A DNA stretch of 64,000 nucleotides, taken from Trichopria drosophilae (lineage: Eukaryota; Arthropoda; Insecta; Hymenoptera; Diapriidae). Shown here in pieces: positions 53,182 to 62,545 of this stretch (its first letter is position 1; the number at the start of each line of letters is the position of its first letter). The notes beneath the pieces were generated by a model. It did not search any database, had not been told where the DNA came from, and saw only the letters and a list, made by a program, of their open reading frames with translations. The stretch lies in NCBI GenBank assembly GCA_030407085.1, contig CM059582.1, forward strand, positions 139,758,501 through 139,822,500, in the 5' to 3' direction. The translations under genes were made by a program, and so were the position numbers.

Positions 53182-53818
53182 TGGCCACTGTCTCAGCTGT
53201 GATGTTCGTAATGGGGACTGCTTCTGGCCAACGTGTGGAAAGGTCGACGCATGTTAAGCAGTAGCGGAACCCTTTTGATTCCGGAAGTGGTCCGACCAGA
53301 TCGAGGTGAACGTGTGCGAATCTACCTTCCGGAACTGGAAAATCTGCGACTGGTGCTCGTACGTGTCTCGTTATTTTGGAACGTTGACAGTCCGTGCAAC
53401 TGCGTACCCACTCTGCGATGTCCTTGTGCATTCCTGGCCATACAAAGCGTTTAGTTATTAATTTTTCAGTTGTTCTTGTGCCGGGATGAGATAAACAGTG
53501 CAGTGATGAGAAAACTTGTTCTCGTAGTCTTTTTGAAACGAAAGGTCGAGCGTGCTGTATTGATACGTCGCAACTCAGTTCGATGTCGGTTTCTGGAATC
53601 CGCATATCCTGCAGTCGTATAGTGGAGGATGTTTCTTGTGCCAACGTAGCTAGCTCTTGATTGTCTTTCTGCGCTTGCGCTAGCTCTTCGACGGTGACTG
53701 CCTCTGTGATCTCACATATTCTTGATAGTGCGTCGGCGACGACATTGTCTGTTCCTGGTGTGTGTTGAATATCCGTAGAAAACTGACCGATTAAATCTAG
53801 GTGGCGGTACTGTCGAGG
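53114..53818 (-). pseudogene. CsRn1-type RNase H end and integrase N-terminus/core
   Basis: After the TAG at 53819 the pol frame continues with [16 protein letters not shown], then the zinc finger ([15 protein letters not shown] with its two His, and CTDCQRSK). The integrase first Asp is in [10 protein letters not shown] and the second in DRITTDQ, where the frame ends at 53114. The core therefore contains both Asp residues; the Glu is in the overlapping frame 53181-52414. Confidence 0.9.
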
Positions 53819-55585
53819 CTACATTTTGTCCGTATTTTTCTGGAATACATAAATTAGAGGTTTATGGTCCGTATAAATTGTGAATGGCCGTCCTTTAACA
53901 AACTGCCAGAAATATTTGACAGTTTCGTAAATAGCGAGTAATTCGCGGTCGTATGCGCTGTATTTTGCTAGCGATAGCGACATTTTTCTGGAGAAGAAAG
54001 CTAATGGCTGCCATGTCCTGTCCACCAGTTGTTGCAGAGATGCGCCTGTTGCGAAGTCTGCAGTGTCTACGAAGATTGCCAGTGGCGCAGTAGTATTAGG
54101 ATGTGCGAGGAGTGTAGCTGACACTAAAGCCGGCTTACAATTCTCGAAAGCTTCCTGTCGTGCTTGCGTCCATGGAATTGTCTTCTGACCTTTAGTGTTT
54201 GGTCCTGTTAGAGCTTCATTTAAAGGAGCTTGGATCTTTGCTGCAAGTGGAACGGAACACCTGTAAAAATTGAACATTCCGAGAAAACGCCATAGTTCTT
54301 TATATGCAGTTGGTAAAGGGAAATTAGTAATCGCGTCCACTTTACTTTTTAGCGGTTTGATACCATCTGCTGAAATTGTGTATCCTAGGTACCTTACTTC
54401 ATTTTGTCCGAATCTGCATTTTCCGGGATTTAGTACTAACCCGACCTCCGATAGCCTTTCAAAAACTGTTCGAAGGTGCGTTTTGTGTTGTTCCGGTGAC
54501 TCGGATGCAATAAGAACATCGTCGAGGTAGACAAAACAGAAGTCGAGCCCTCTCAAGACTTCGTCGATGAATCTTTGGAAAGACTGTGCTGTGTTCTTCA
54601 AACAAAAAGGCATTCGAGTACTCTCGTATAGTCCGAACGGTGTAATTATGGCTGTCTTTGGGATGTCTTCTTCCGCAACAGGTATTTGGTAGTATGCACA
54701 CATTAAGTCCAACGTAGAGAAGATGGTTTTTGCATGTAATGTATGTGAAAAGTCTTGTAAGTGTGGTACTGGATATCGGTCCGGAATTGTCCTATCGTTT
54801 AAGCAACGATAGTCTCCGCAGGGGCGCCAAGATCCGTCTTTCTTTTTGACAAAATGTAAAGGTGACGACCATGGACTGCTAGAGGGGCGTATTATGCCTG
54901 ATTGCAATAGTATTTGAAACTCCTCTTGTGCGTCCTTATATTTGTCGGCGGAGAGTTGTCGGGCCTTGCAAGCCAACGGTGGACCTGGAGTTGTTGGGAT
55001 GAAATGTCGTGTATTGTGGTGGACGTCTTTTGTAAAACCAGCGGGTTTTGTGATCTCGGGGAACTCGTTCAATATATCGCCGTAAATTGACGAATCCGAG
55101 ATGGTCTTGACTTCTTCTCGTATTCCTGGGGCTAAGAAACCCTGTGTAGACAACTTTGTTGTTCCATCGATTAATTTCCCGTTCAACGTATTGATTACGA
55201 TGTTGAAATGTGAGAGGAAATCGATACCCAAGATTGGCTGTGTGACATCCGCGATGACGAAATTCCATATGAAGTCTCTCCTAAGTCCTAAGTTTAGCTT
55301 CATGCAATGCGTACCGTATGTGGCTATGCACGTGCCGTTAGCAGCGGCCAGCTCGTACTTCTCCTTGCGGATATTTCCGAACTTTTTGCGTGGTAAGATG
55401 GATAGCTGTGCGCCTGTGTCGACCAAAAATTGCCATTTAGATGGTTTGTTTATGATGTATAGGCGGCGTCCAGATTGAGGCAGTTCAATAGCCGCATTCA
55501 TGTACTGCCGTTGTCGTTTCCCTTTTGCATTGGTGGCTGTCCGAAAGTGCAGGGTAGCAAACACCTCTGGGCTTGCGTTTTCCAC
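53819..55585 (-). pseudogene. CsRn1-type pol: protease, reverse transcriptase, RNase H (premature stop)
   Basis: 588 codons are open. Protease: [13 protein letters not shown] (Asp56 in DTGA 56-59) and ILGIDFL (118-124). [14 protein letters not shown] (253-264), [14 protein letters not shown] (289-302), [14 protein letters not shown] (324-337, family MPFGLxNA; Gly is Cys here) and [10 protein letters not shown] with YLDD at 353-356. RNase [13 protein letters not shown] (506-517), DRELLAIYE (546-554) and YTDHKP (571-576). The stop TAG at 53819 truncates RNase H just before its end. It overlaps gag by 88 bp in the -1 frame, so expression would need -1 ribosomal frameshifting. Confidence 0.92.
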
Positions 55586-56433
55586 CTGCGATGGTACCAG
55601 CAGACTCCTGTTGCGTCGCTACCTCTGGCTCTAGACGTTGATCGCGAACGTGGGCGCCTCCTCTGTTTTTCGCCTCCTTCCCGGTATTTGCCTCTATGTG
55701 TTTGCGCCGAGATTTTCCTCTGCAAATTCTCAATAGTGGCTCGCAATTCTGCTATTTCAGAAGCATTTGCGGGCGAAACTTGTGAGATTGAAGGTGGAAT
55801 ATTGATCTCGCTGATGTGATCTGCTAGTACTGCTGCATCATTGAGTGGGAGCCGCGCCTGGGCAAGTAGAATGGGCTGGATGGCGATCGGTAATCTGCTA
55901 ATCCAGAGTGTTCGTAACGCTGCATCATCTATATGTTTTTCTGCTAATAGTCTCAATCGTCGTAAGAATGCCGAAGGGGATCTGGATCCTAATTCTTCTC
56001 TCTCCAACAGCTGCTTAATTTTTGCTTCCTGTGACGCTGACAATCTCCTGATGAGTTCTGTTTTAAACTGCGCATACTTTTCGTTGGATGGGGGCTGAGA
56101 TATGATGTCTGCTACTTCTAACGAGATCTGTCTATCTAAATGTGATACTACATGGTTATATTTTATTGTCTCACTAACGATGTTGGCTAACGCGAACTGA
56201 GCCTCGAGATGTGAAAACCATATTGCTGGAGCGTCGGGCCAAAAAGGTGGCATTTTGATTGCAACTGCACCGACGATTGGCTGCACATGTTGTCCTTGGT
56301 GAGCGAGCGCGTCCTGCAAATTTTGTAGAGAGATGCCATCGTTCGACTTGTCCGTAAAGTCCCCCATGATGATGACTGTCGCAAAAACTTCCGATGTGGG
56401 CTGCTTTTTTGATTGCTCTGTCGGGGTCACCAC
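55498..56433 (-). CDS. CsRn1-type gag, 311 codons, open
   Basis: The capsid domain contains [20 protein letters not shown] (first 18 quoted by position 78-97), the [17 protein letters not shown] helix and [15 protein letters not shown], all typical of this clade. The C-terminal nucleic-acid-binding motif is CHCC: C278, H281, C291, C295, in place of the usual CCHC knuckle. The ORF is intact. Its N-terminus runs from the primer-site side; the likely start is the Met at about residue 22 ([11 protein letters not shown]) or the first Met. It would form the particle shell. Confidence 0.9.
   Translation of the reverse strand: MVTPTEQSKKQPTSEVFATVIIMGDFTDKSNDGISLQNLQDALAHQGQHVQPIVGAVAIKMPPFWPDAPAIWFSHLEAQFALANIVSETIKYNHVVSHLDRQISLEVADIISQPPSNEKYAQFKTELIRRLSASQEAKIKQLLEREELGSRSPSAFLRRLRLLAEKHIDDAALRTLWISRLPIAIQPILLAQARLPLNDAAVLADHISEINIPPSISQVSPANASEIAELRATIENLQRKISAQTHRGKYREGGEKQRRRPRSRSTSRARGSDATGVCWYHRRWKTQAQRCLLPCTFGQPPMQKGNDNGST
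56415..56432 (-). promoter_or_regulatory. Primer binding site (tRNA-Trp) of the CsRn1-type element
   Basis: The minus strand just after the 5' LTR reads TGGTGACCCCGAC, complementary to 13 nt of the 3' end of tRNA-Trp including CCA. CsRn1/Kabuki-type elements use this tRNA. Confidence 0.82.
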
Positions 56434-57249
56434 TTTAGTGTTTTGAGGTGTCTATAATAATTTTGAATTCTTTATTAAGTAGAGAAAAATAATAACTATT
56501 TATTAGACATTGGTACACTAATTAATCGCGACAGTTTTCACAATACATTAACGCCGGATTCGTTTTGGTGAATCGGATGACCGGTTTATCAAAAAGTTTT
56601 CGGCAGACTTCTCGCAGTCTTGCTTTTTTTCGTGTTATACGAAGTGCCGCTGGCGTCTCTGGCGGTGTATGCGGTGAGAAGGTGGCGTTGTCGGTGGAGT
56701 AGCCGTGATAGCCGGGACCTAAAGATGTAGGTTTCCGCTATCTGTTGACGGTGAACCTGGATGCTGCTTCTCGCCGCCTCTTGTAATTCGGACCGCCGTA
56801 CAGACCCTGAGACGAGGTCGGAAGATGAAATTCGGCTGTGTTGTCCGGCCTGCGGTGGTGAAGATCGATGGAGCCGGATGCTGACTTGTTTCCGCCTGGT
56901 GTGTCGGGGGTTGCATCCGCTGTCTAAAGGAAGGATAGAAAAAGAGCCAAAAAAGTTTATCGCCGGAATTTGCTTCCTTAATTCCCTGGTGGGAAAGGCG
57001 ATGTTGGAGAAAGATTCTCCTGTGCTCGACTCACGCAAAAAATGTCGATCGAGCAGAAGCTGGTTTGATCGTCCCAGTGAATTCCTTGTGACTACTGGAG
57101 AACGCACTTCTCTTGTGGATTTGAGCCCCTGTAAAGTCGACGTTGGGCAACCCGCTATACACATATGTATGCGCGGTTGTCATTCATCACGGGGTTGAAT
57201 ACTACTTGTTAATGATGTTTTCAAGTAGGGTATGTATATGGACGCTACG
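56434..57249 (-). repeat. 5' LTR of the CsRn1-type element
   Basis: 816-bp partner of 51618-52418. It ends GGACGCTACG at 57249 (the partner ends in A), then AATA. It carries an extra TTGGTACACTAATTAATCG-type stretch compared with the partner. Confidence 0.93.
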
Positions 57250-57482
57250 AATACTTCGGCTGGCCTGTTGTCGGGGTCGACGTTTTGAAAATGCTCAGTT
57301 TCAATTTTCATACATATAAGAAACACTATATTGTTGTTACATATCTATCGAAGCCACTTCGACCTAAATATGATTAGACCCCCAAATATTAATATAATTT
57401 TATAATATAATTGAAAGCTGTTAGTAAACAAAGAAGTATTAAGGAATAGCCGACTCTGTACTGGGTCGAAGTTTCTGAGCGA
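57250..57482. repeat. Dispersed composite repeat, right part of the split copy
   Basis: Continues from 51617 and matches 32790-33023 (AATACTTCGGCTG to GGGTCGAAGTTTCTGAGCG). Downstream, the sequence differs from the copy at 33 kb: it continues AAGCGAGCGAGACACC and lacks the tRNA-like unit. Confidence 0.9.
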
Positions 57483-57690
57483 AGCGAGCGAGACACCACG
57501 CCAACACTAGTTTTAATTGAAATAGTAATTGCAATTTTAATTCTATTTATGAAATTAAAAATTGTTAGTTACACAAAATAAAAGATTGTATTTTAAATAT
57601 TTTGCGTACATTTTTTTAGTATTTTAGCTTTTTATAATTGATAAAAAATCCTTTTTTTTCAGAAACGCTTACTGTTGCAATATTCAACAT

Positions 57691-58017
57691 TTGCATGCTC
57701 ATTTTTTAAACAAATATCCAGACGTGCAGATATCATTATCAGCATTCAAAGCTTTGAGACCGAAAGAATGTATTACGGTAGGTGCTAAAGGCACAGATAA
57801 AGTTTGCGTTTGCAAAATTCATCGTAACATTCAGCTCAAGTTAAAGGGACTTAAGGAAGAATTTACACGTAAAAAGTTAAATTTTGAAACTAATTATCAC
57901 GATTATTTGAAACAAATGATTTGTAACGAACCATCGGCAGATTGTTATTTAGGAATTTGTAAAAGCTGTCCTGGAACAGTAAAGATTATCAAAGACATAA
58001 AAACGTTATTGCCTTAA
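57691..58017 (+). pseudogene. Fragment of a transposase related to the 21.5-kb gene
   Basis: The 108-codon ORF aligns with residues 244-345 of the transposase-like protein at 21540-23468: FLNKYPDVQISLSAFKALRP versus KYPQHTIGVSKFSELRP, KVCVCKIHRN versus SVCVCTIHQN, and a final cysteine cluster ADCYLGICKSCPG versus VDCFLLNCPKC. The catalytic core is absent. The two proteins are clearly different subfamilies. A preceding ORF-free region probably contained the upstream part. Confidence 0.8.
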
Positions 58018-58865
58018 AACAGAAATTAATAACACATTGAAAATCATCCCCTCTAAGATAACGCAAAATATTAAGTTTCGCTGGACATTATACGTATGCT
58101 TTTTGTTCAAAACGAAAAATACGCGAGTGATGTAATGTTCATCTTCAAATATTAAGTAATGTTTAGGTTACATCTAAGATTTGGTGTTTAAAACACTTTT
58201 CTTGGATAATAATTGGATAAAAATATCGCACAATTATTGCACATATTTCTTGTCCAAAAATTAGACAATTTTGTAAGATTTTCTTGTTTAAGATATGTTT
58301 TGCTTAAAATTGTCCAATACTTGGGCATTTTATGGACACTTTTATTGTATACATGTTTTATGTCCAATAATTGTACAATAATTGGTTTCAAGTTCTACCA
58401 GGGTGTTAAAAGTTGTTATTTACGTAATAATAATAACAATAACAACAACAATAATAATAATTTGAATAATTAAAATGATTATAATCTATTACATTTATCT
58501 ATACCCATCCAATCTATTCAAAAGAATATTTTTACATCAAAATACAAATTTACAAATGATCAAAAAAATGATGAAAAAGTGAAGAATTTATTTTCTTATT
58601 GTTATTGTTGTTATTATTAATAATAATATTATTTATAAATAGTATATTATTTATTTATAAATAGTATATAAATATTAACTACTTATAAACAATATCTACT
58701 TAGTAATTGTGTTATGGGAATATTATTACATCATTTTCATTCTAAGAAAGAAATGAGAGAAAGTTCATTTCCTTCAGAACATAATTTAAAAAAGTTAAAA
58801 ATAATTGAAATTCGCAATTTCTATGGTTCATAAGTAGGTTATAACAAATAGACTTAAAAAAAACA
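58018..58865. other. AT-rich stretch with an AAT/AAC microsatellite
   Basis: No gene. (AAT/AAC)n at about 58426-58470 produces an Asn-run shadow ORF. A-T runs and small inverted pairs (TTATAAATAGTATA at 58633 and 58658) occur between 58600 and 58690. Around 58194-58390 the words AATTG(G/C)(A/T)(C/A)AA-type repeats are frequent. Confidence 0.4.
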
Positions 58866-58942
58866 ATACTCCTCTATCGAAATTTGAACTCATAAAACAT
58901 TAGTTACAAAACAAGCGCTATACCGCCTGAGCCATCATAGCT
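58866..58942 (-). tRNA. tRNA-like sequence, probable pseudogene or SINE head
   Basis: The minus strand contains TGATGGCTCAGGCGGTATAGC (A-box-like, D-arm GGCTC...GCGC) and GAGTTCAAATTTCGA (B-box-like) about 50 bp apart. The anticodon loop region (TTTTGTAAC) is plausible but the acceptor stem is poor. No CCA or terminator confirms it as a gene. Treat as tRNA-derived. Confidence 0.45.
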
Positions 58943-59159
58943 TCTCTAAAAAATTGCGATATTCGCTTCATATAAATTACTACTTATAGCGTAAAAGGTA
59001 GTCAATTTAAATACGATTCTCTAGAAAACGATTGAGTATTGTATCGATCTTTCTGATAATCAAAAGGGTGGTAAGAATGTGCTATATTATGGGAAAGTTT
59101 CAATAAAATCGGTGAGAATCGCACCTGAGGTTCTCTTGTGAGAGAATGAGATGACAACC

Positions 59160-60125
59160 AATGGACATCAAATGGACGTCCAGGCGTGTACGTACTCTGG
59201 GTGAAATTTGGACGTACTATGGACGAAGTGTGACCATTAAATGGACGAAATAAGTGGTATATGGACGTCCAAAAGGCCTATGGCTGTGTACGGAATGTGG
59301 ACTAAACATGGACGTACCATCGATAAAATATGGTCCAGTGGACGTCCACTGAACGTCCATTATTATCCCACGGAATACAGAAAGTCCAAAATGTACACAC
59401 ACTGGACCAAGAGTGGACGTTCGATGGACCATAACGGACGAAATACGTAACATATCAAGTCCATTCGACGTCCAATATACGTTCAGTATTCTATGGACTA
59501 ATAACGTCCAAATTATTTTACGTTCAATATTGTAACATTCCGCACGAAATATGGCCGCTCAGTGGTCCGAAAATGGACTAATATAATATATCCAACGTAT
59601 GTCCACTTCTGCGCTACGGGCCTCCAACGATACACGCCAACAAATGCGACCGAAATTATCCAATTTCATTAATTTTCTTAAAAACGTAAGGAGTACCGCG
59701 TTTAAAGGAGCCCTAAAAGACAAAGGAGTTATTCACACCAGCGCGTCGCGTCGTCGTGGCGGCCATCTTGTGCACGCAGCGCCGCATCTTCTTGGAAAAA
59801 TGGAGGTGCCGCGGACGTCCACTAATGTACGTACACTGGACGTCCAAGTATGTACGTACACTGGGCGTCCATTATTGGTCCATAAAAATGCAGGTCCGAA
59901 TGGTCGAAAAATGGACGTACCGTGGATGACCACATAAGTATCTACACATACATTTATGTACCTAATTTGGACGTAATATGGACGTCCGTTGGATGTTCAG
60001 AGATGGACGTACATATAACATCCGGATATGTACCTACATTGGACGCCCATTTACGTCCTTTTTCTGTCCTGGACGTATGGACGTAACATGGACGAAATAT
60101 GTACGTCCACTGGACGTCCAGTGCT
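59160..60125. repeat. Cluster of short palindromic GGACGTCC-type motifs
   Basis: Words such as TGGACGTCCA, TGGACGTAC, ATGGACGAAAT and GTCCATTA recur dozens of times in both orientations between 59165 and 60125, with irregular spacing, except for an unrelated insert of about 210 bp at 59600-59810. The right end reads CCAGTGCTGACTGGGATGCC. It looks like a repetitive element full of protein-binding-type palindromes. ORFs here are shadows. Confidence 0.8.
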
Positions 60126-60499
60126 GACTGGGATGCCTCTATAATGTAAATATGATGTTAAAAGTATAAACCTAATTATACCTTTTTTTTAAATAAATAA
60201 TTTCGAATGAATGTCATTTCGGAACTCTTTGGTATGATGCGCCTCCGAGTACGCAGGCTATATAGACTATCAAAAAATAGCAACGATTGTGAATAAATCA
60301 AAGCGAGAATATTTATTTTCATTATTTTCATTTTTATTTTATTACAAATTTATAGATATTAAATATATTACTTTTTCATAGTATGCGTAAAATTCGTGCA
60401 CCTTTTTCAGGTGCGTTAAATTACCATCTTACACATGAGTGCTGACCGCACAATTATGGACGTTGAATATACAATTATGTAAATTGTAAACCTTATGTA
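60126..60499. other. AT-rich spacer
   Basis: No gene or repeat that I can support. Confidence 0.35.
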
Positions 60500-60653
60500 A
60501 CCGAGTACCCGGCAGACCGGGGTGCCCGATGAGAATCGGTTAACCGACTGATTGCGGTTACCCGATAAGTCACGGGTACCCGAAATGACGGGTAATTTAC
60601 AAAACCCGACCCGACGACTACCCGACCCGACCATCGAGTACTCGCACACCCCT
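60500..60653. repeat. ACCCG-rich repeat, possible hAT-type MITE end
   Basis: ACCCG/CGGGT words recur about twelve times, including CGGGTACCCG and a CCCGACCCGACG run. The right end is the inverse of AGGGGTGTGCGAGTACTCG, a form common at ends of hAT-type MITEs. The left end is not clear. Confidence 0.45.
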
Positions 60654-60869
60654 ACAATGTATTCAAGTTACACACGTATAAGAAATAAAAAGAACAAAAT
60701 TAATGATAACAAATAATATTATGCCCCAGAAAAAAGAATAATTATAAGAAGAAAAAGATTGCATGTAAATCGTGTTAATATACGAAAACAAATACTGCAT
60801 GCGAACGCTTCCGAATCTTAAAGGCGAAGTCTGAGATGGAACCGGCCGAAACAATAGAAGATATGCAAA

Positions 60870-61160
60870 AAATCGTGTCTACGAAACGTCGCATTCGTAA
60901 CATTACATGAATTTTACGTTAGTAACCTGAATGCGACGTTATACATTTCCTTGGTGATTTTGTGACGTTGCGGAGACGATTCCATAAAACTTTTTTAAAA
61001 CTATTATAAAGTGACATTCTGGTAATGTTACGCATTAACTTTACATATTTGGATGTTGTGGAACGTGATGCAAACGGCGACAAGATGTTACGAAACGTTA
61101 GTTTTTCTACCATAAATGGGATAACATGTAATGTTTCATTTACATTACATGTTTAGCGGG
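60870..61160. repeat. Nested small inverted repeats
   Basis: AACATGTAATGTTTCATTTACATTACATGTT (61124-61154, only the arms AACATGTAATG/CATTACATGTT quoted as inverted) forms an 11-bp hairpin pair. GTCGCATTCGTAACATTACATG (60890-60910) and GTTACTAACG-type words recur inverted nearby (60925-60945). It resembles the end of a small TIR element. Confidence 0.4.
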
Positions 61161-61334
61161 AAAATTTCATTCCGCCGTCCAAATCACATGGAAAATAATG
61201 TTTAACCCCTACGGCAAAATATTCATCTGTCACAGCTTAACCTAAACACAGTTAAACGCAGTTCGGCTCTATCAGACAAACTCGATGAGCTGCCGCAGTT
61301 TTTCTATCTTACCTCAACACTTTAGCTGCCTCAA

Positions 61335-62545
61335 GATATATGGGCATTATTCTAGAACTTTTAAACATTGAGGTTGAAGAAAAGTGCATTTTTTTTTAGG
61401 CACATTCATGACATTAATTTTATTGGCTTTAGAATTGATCAAATGACAGGAAAAACCTTGCGTGAATCATTTATACACAATGTATTTTTTCTTTTAATGT
61501 AACATGTTACGTTACTCGTAAAATTAGTTTTTAGTTTTGTAACGTTTAATATACATAAAAAATTCAGTTCTTCTGCTTATGGCCTAATTTTTAGAAGCTA
61601 GTATATAACATTAAACGTCTAGTTAATAGTTATTCAAATTGATTAAATATGGCGGACTATTTTTACAAAATTTCTTTGATTTTTATAAAATTTAATATGT
61701 AAGGATTTTTGAGGCCACTGATTACAAATCCAAAGTCAGTTTTCATTAAAATTTGAAATCCAAATACATGATTTAACAATAAGGATACCAAAAAATTAAA
61801 ACGATTTGTAAAGAATAATCATTTTATTATTGTCAAAAAGTGTGTTTTTTGTTGTATTAAAAAAACACAAAAGTTATAAATACTTTAATAACATAGGAGA
61901 AAAGATCACAATGATTTCAAAATACTTAGAAGCTAAATTGTAGAAGTGCCATTAAATAATTTGATTTTTCAAAGTGAGATTCGCTTGGAAATTTAAAGTT
62001 TGACGTGGTCGCATTTTTTATGTATAGGTGGCACACATTCGGGCAAAGGCTCAAATTACTTCTTATCATATAGGTAATGTACCCGTGTTGTGTGGTTTCT
62101 TAAAAACCAATGTGAAAAAAATTATCTAAGGTTGATTGCTAAATTGTCAACTATAAAAAAAAGTTATCTCGCAAGTTTGAAGGTATATAATTTTATTCCT
62201 CAGTGAGGCACATCATTAAGTTAAGGATTTTTCATTTGTTTACATCCCCAAATACTTCCAAAAAAAACCACAGACCATAAAAAAAAGGTTCAAAAAGTTT
62301 CAGTGTTAAAACTGAAAAAATGTAGTGAGTGTCGCGCACCAAAAACAGGCAAATTCACTTCTTTTATTTACTCTCATTGTTTTCTACATATCGGTAATTA
62401 GTAATAAACACTTATTACACGTAAAACGAACAAAAATTTGTTGATCTGTAGTGTTGCAAAGTTATATTTAAAATTTTTAAGGTATCATAATGAGCGATAA
62501 CATAAAGTTTAAAAATTCTAGAACAATGCCCATATATCTCAGCAA
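61335..62545. mobile_element. Possible 1.2-kb TIR element
   Basis: GATATATGGGCATTATTCTAG at about 61336 followed by AACTTTTAAAC recurs inverted at about 62510-62538 with two differences over 33 bp. The interior is AT-rich and non-coding. The target duplication was not found. Confidence 0.45.

Larger units (their letters stand above)
51618..57249 (-). mobile_element. CsRn1-type Ty3/Gypsy retrotransposon, nearly complete
   Basis: Two LTRs (51618-52418 and 56434-57249) are flanked by AATA (51614-51617 and 57250-57253), and the interrupted host repeat reads continuously across the insertion. On the minus strand it has a primer site complementary to the 3' end of tRNA-Trp, gag with the CHCC motif unique to this clade, a -1 frame overlap into pol, and a polypurine tract. 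The pol is spoiled by one in-frame TAG at 53819 and one frameshift near 53120. The LTRs are very similar apart from an indel near 51690, so it is young. Confidence 0.93.

Noticed and set aside
58213..58473. ORF ending in a run of Asn
   Set aside because: The Asn run is an AAT/AAC microsatellite and the rest has no motif.
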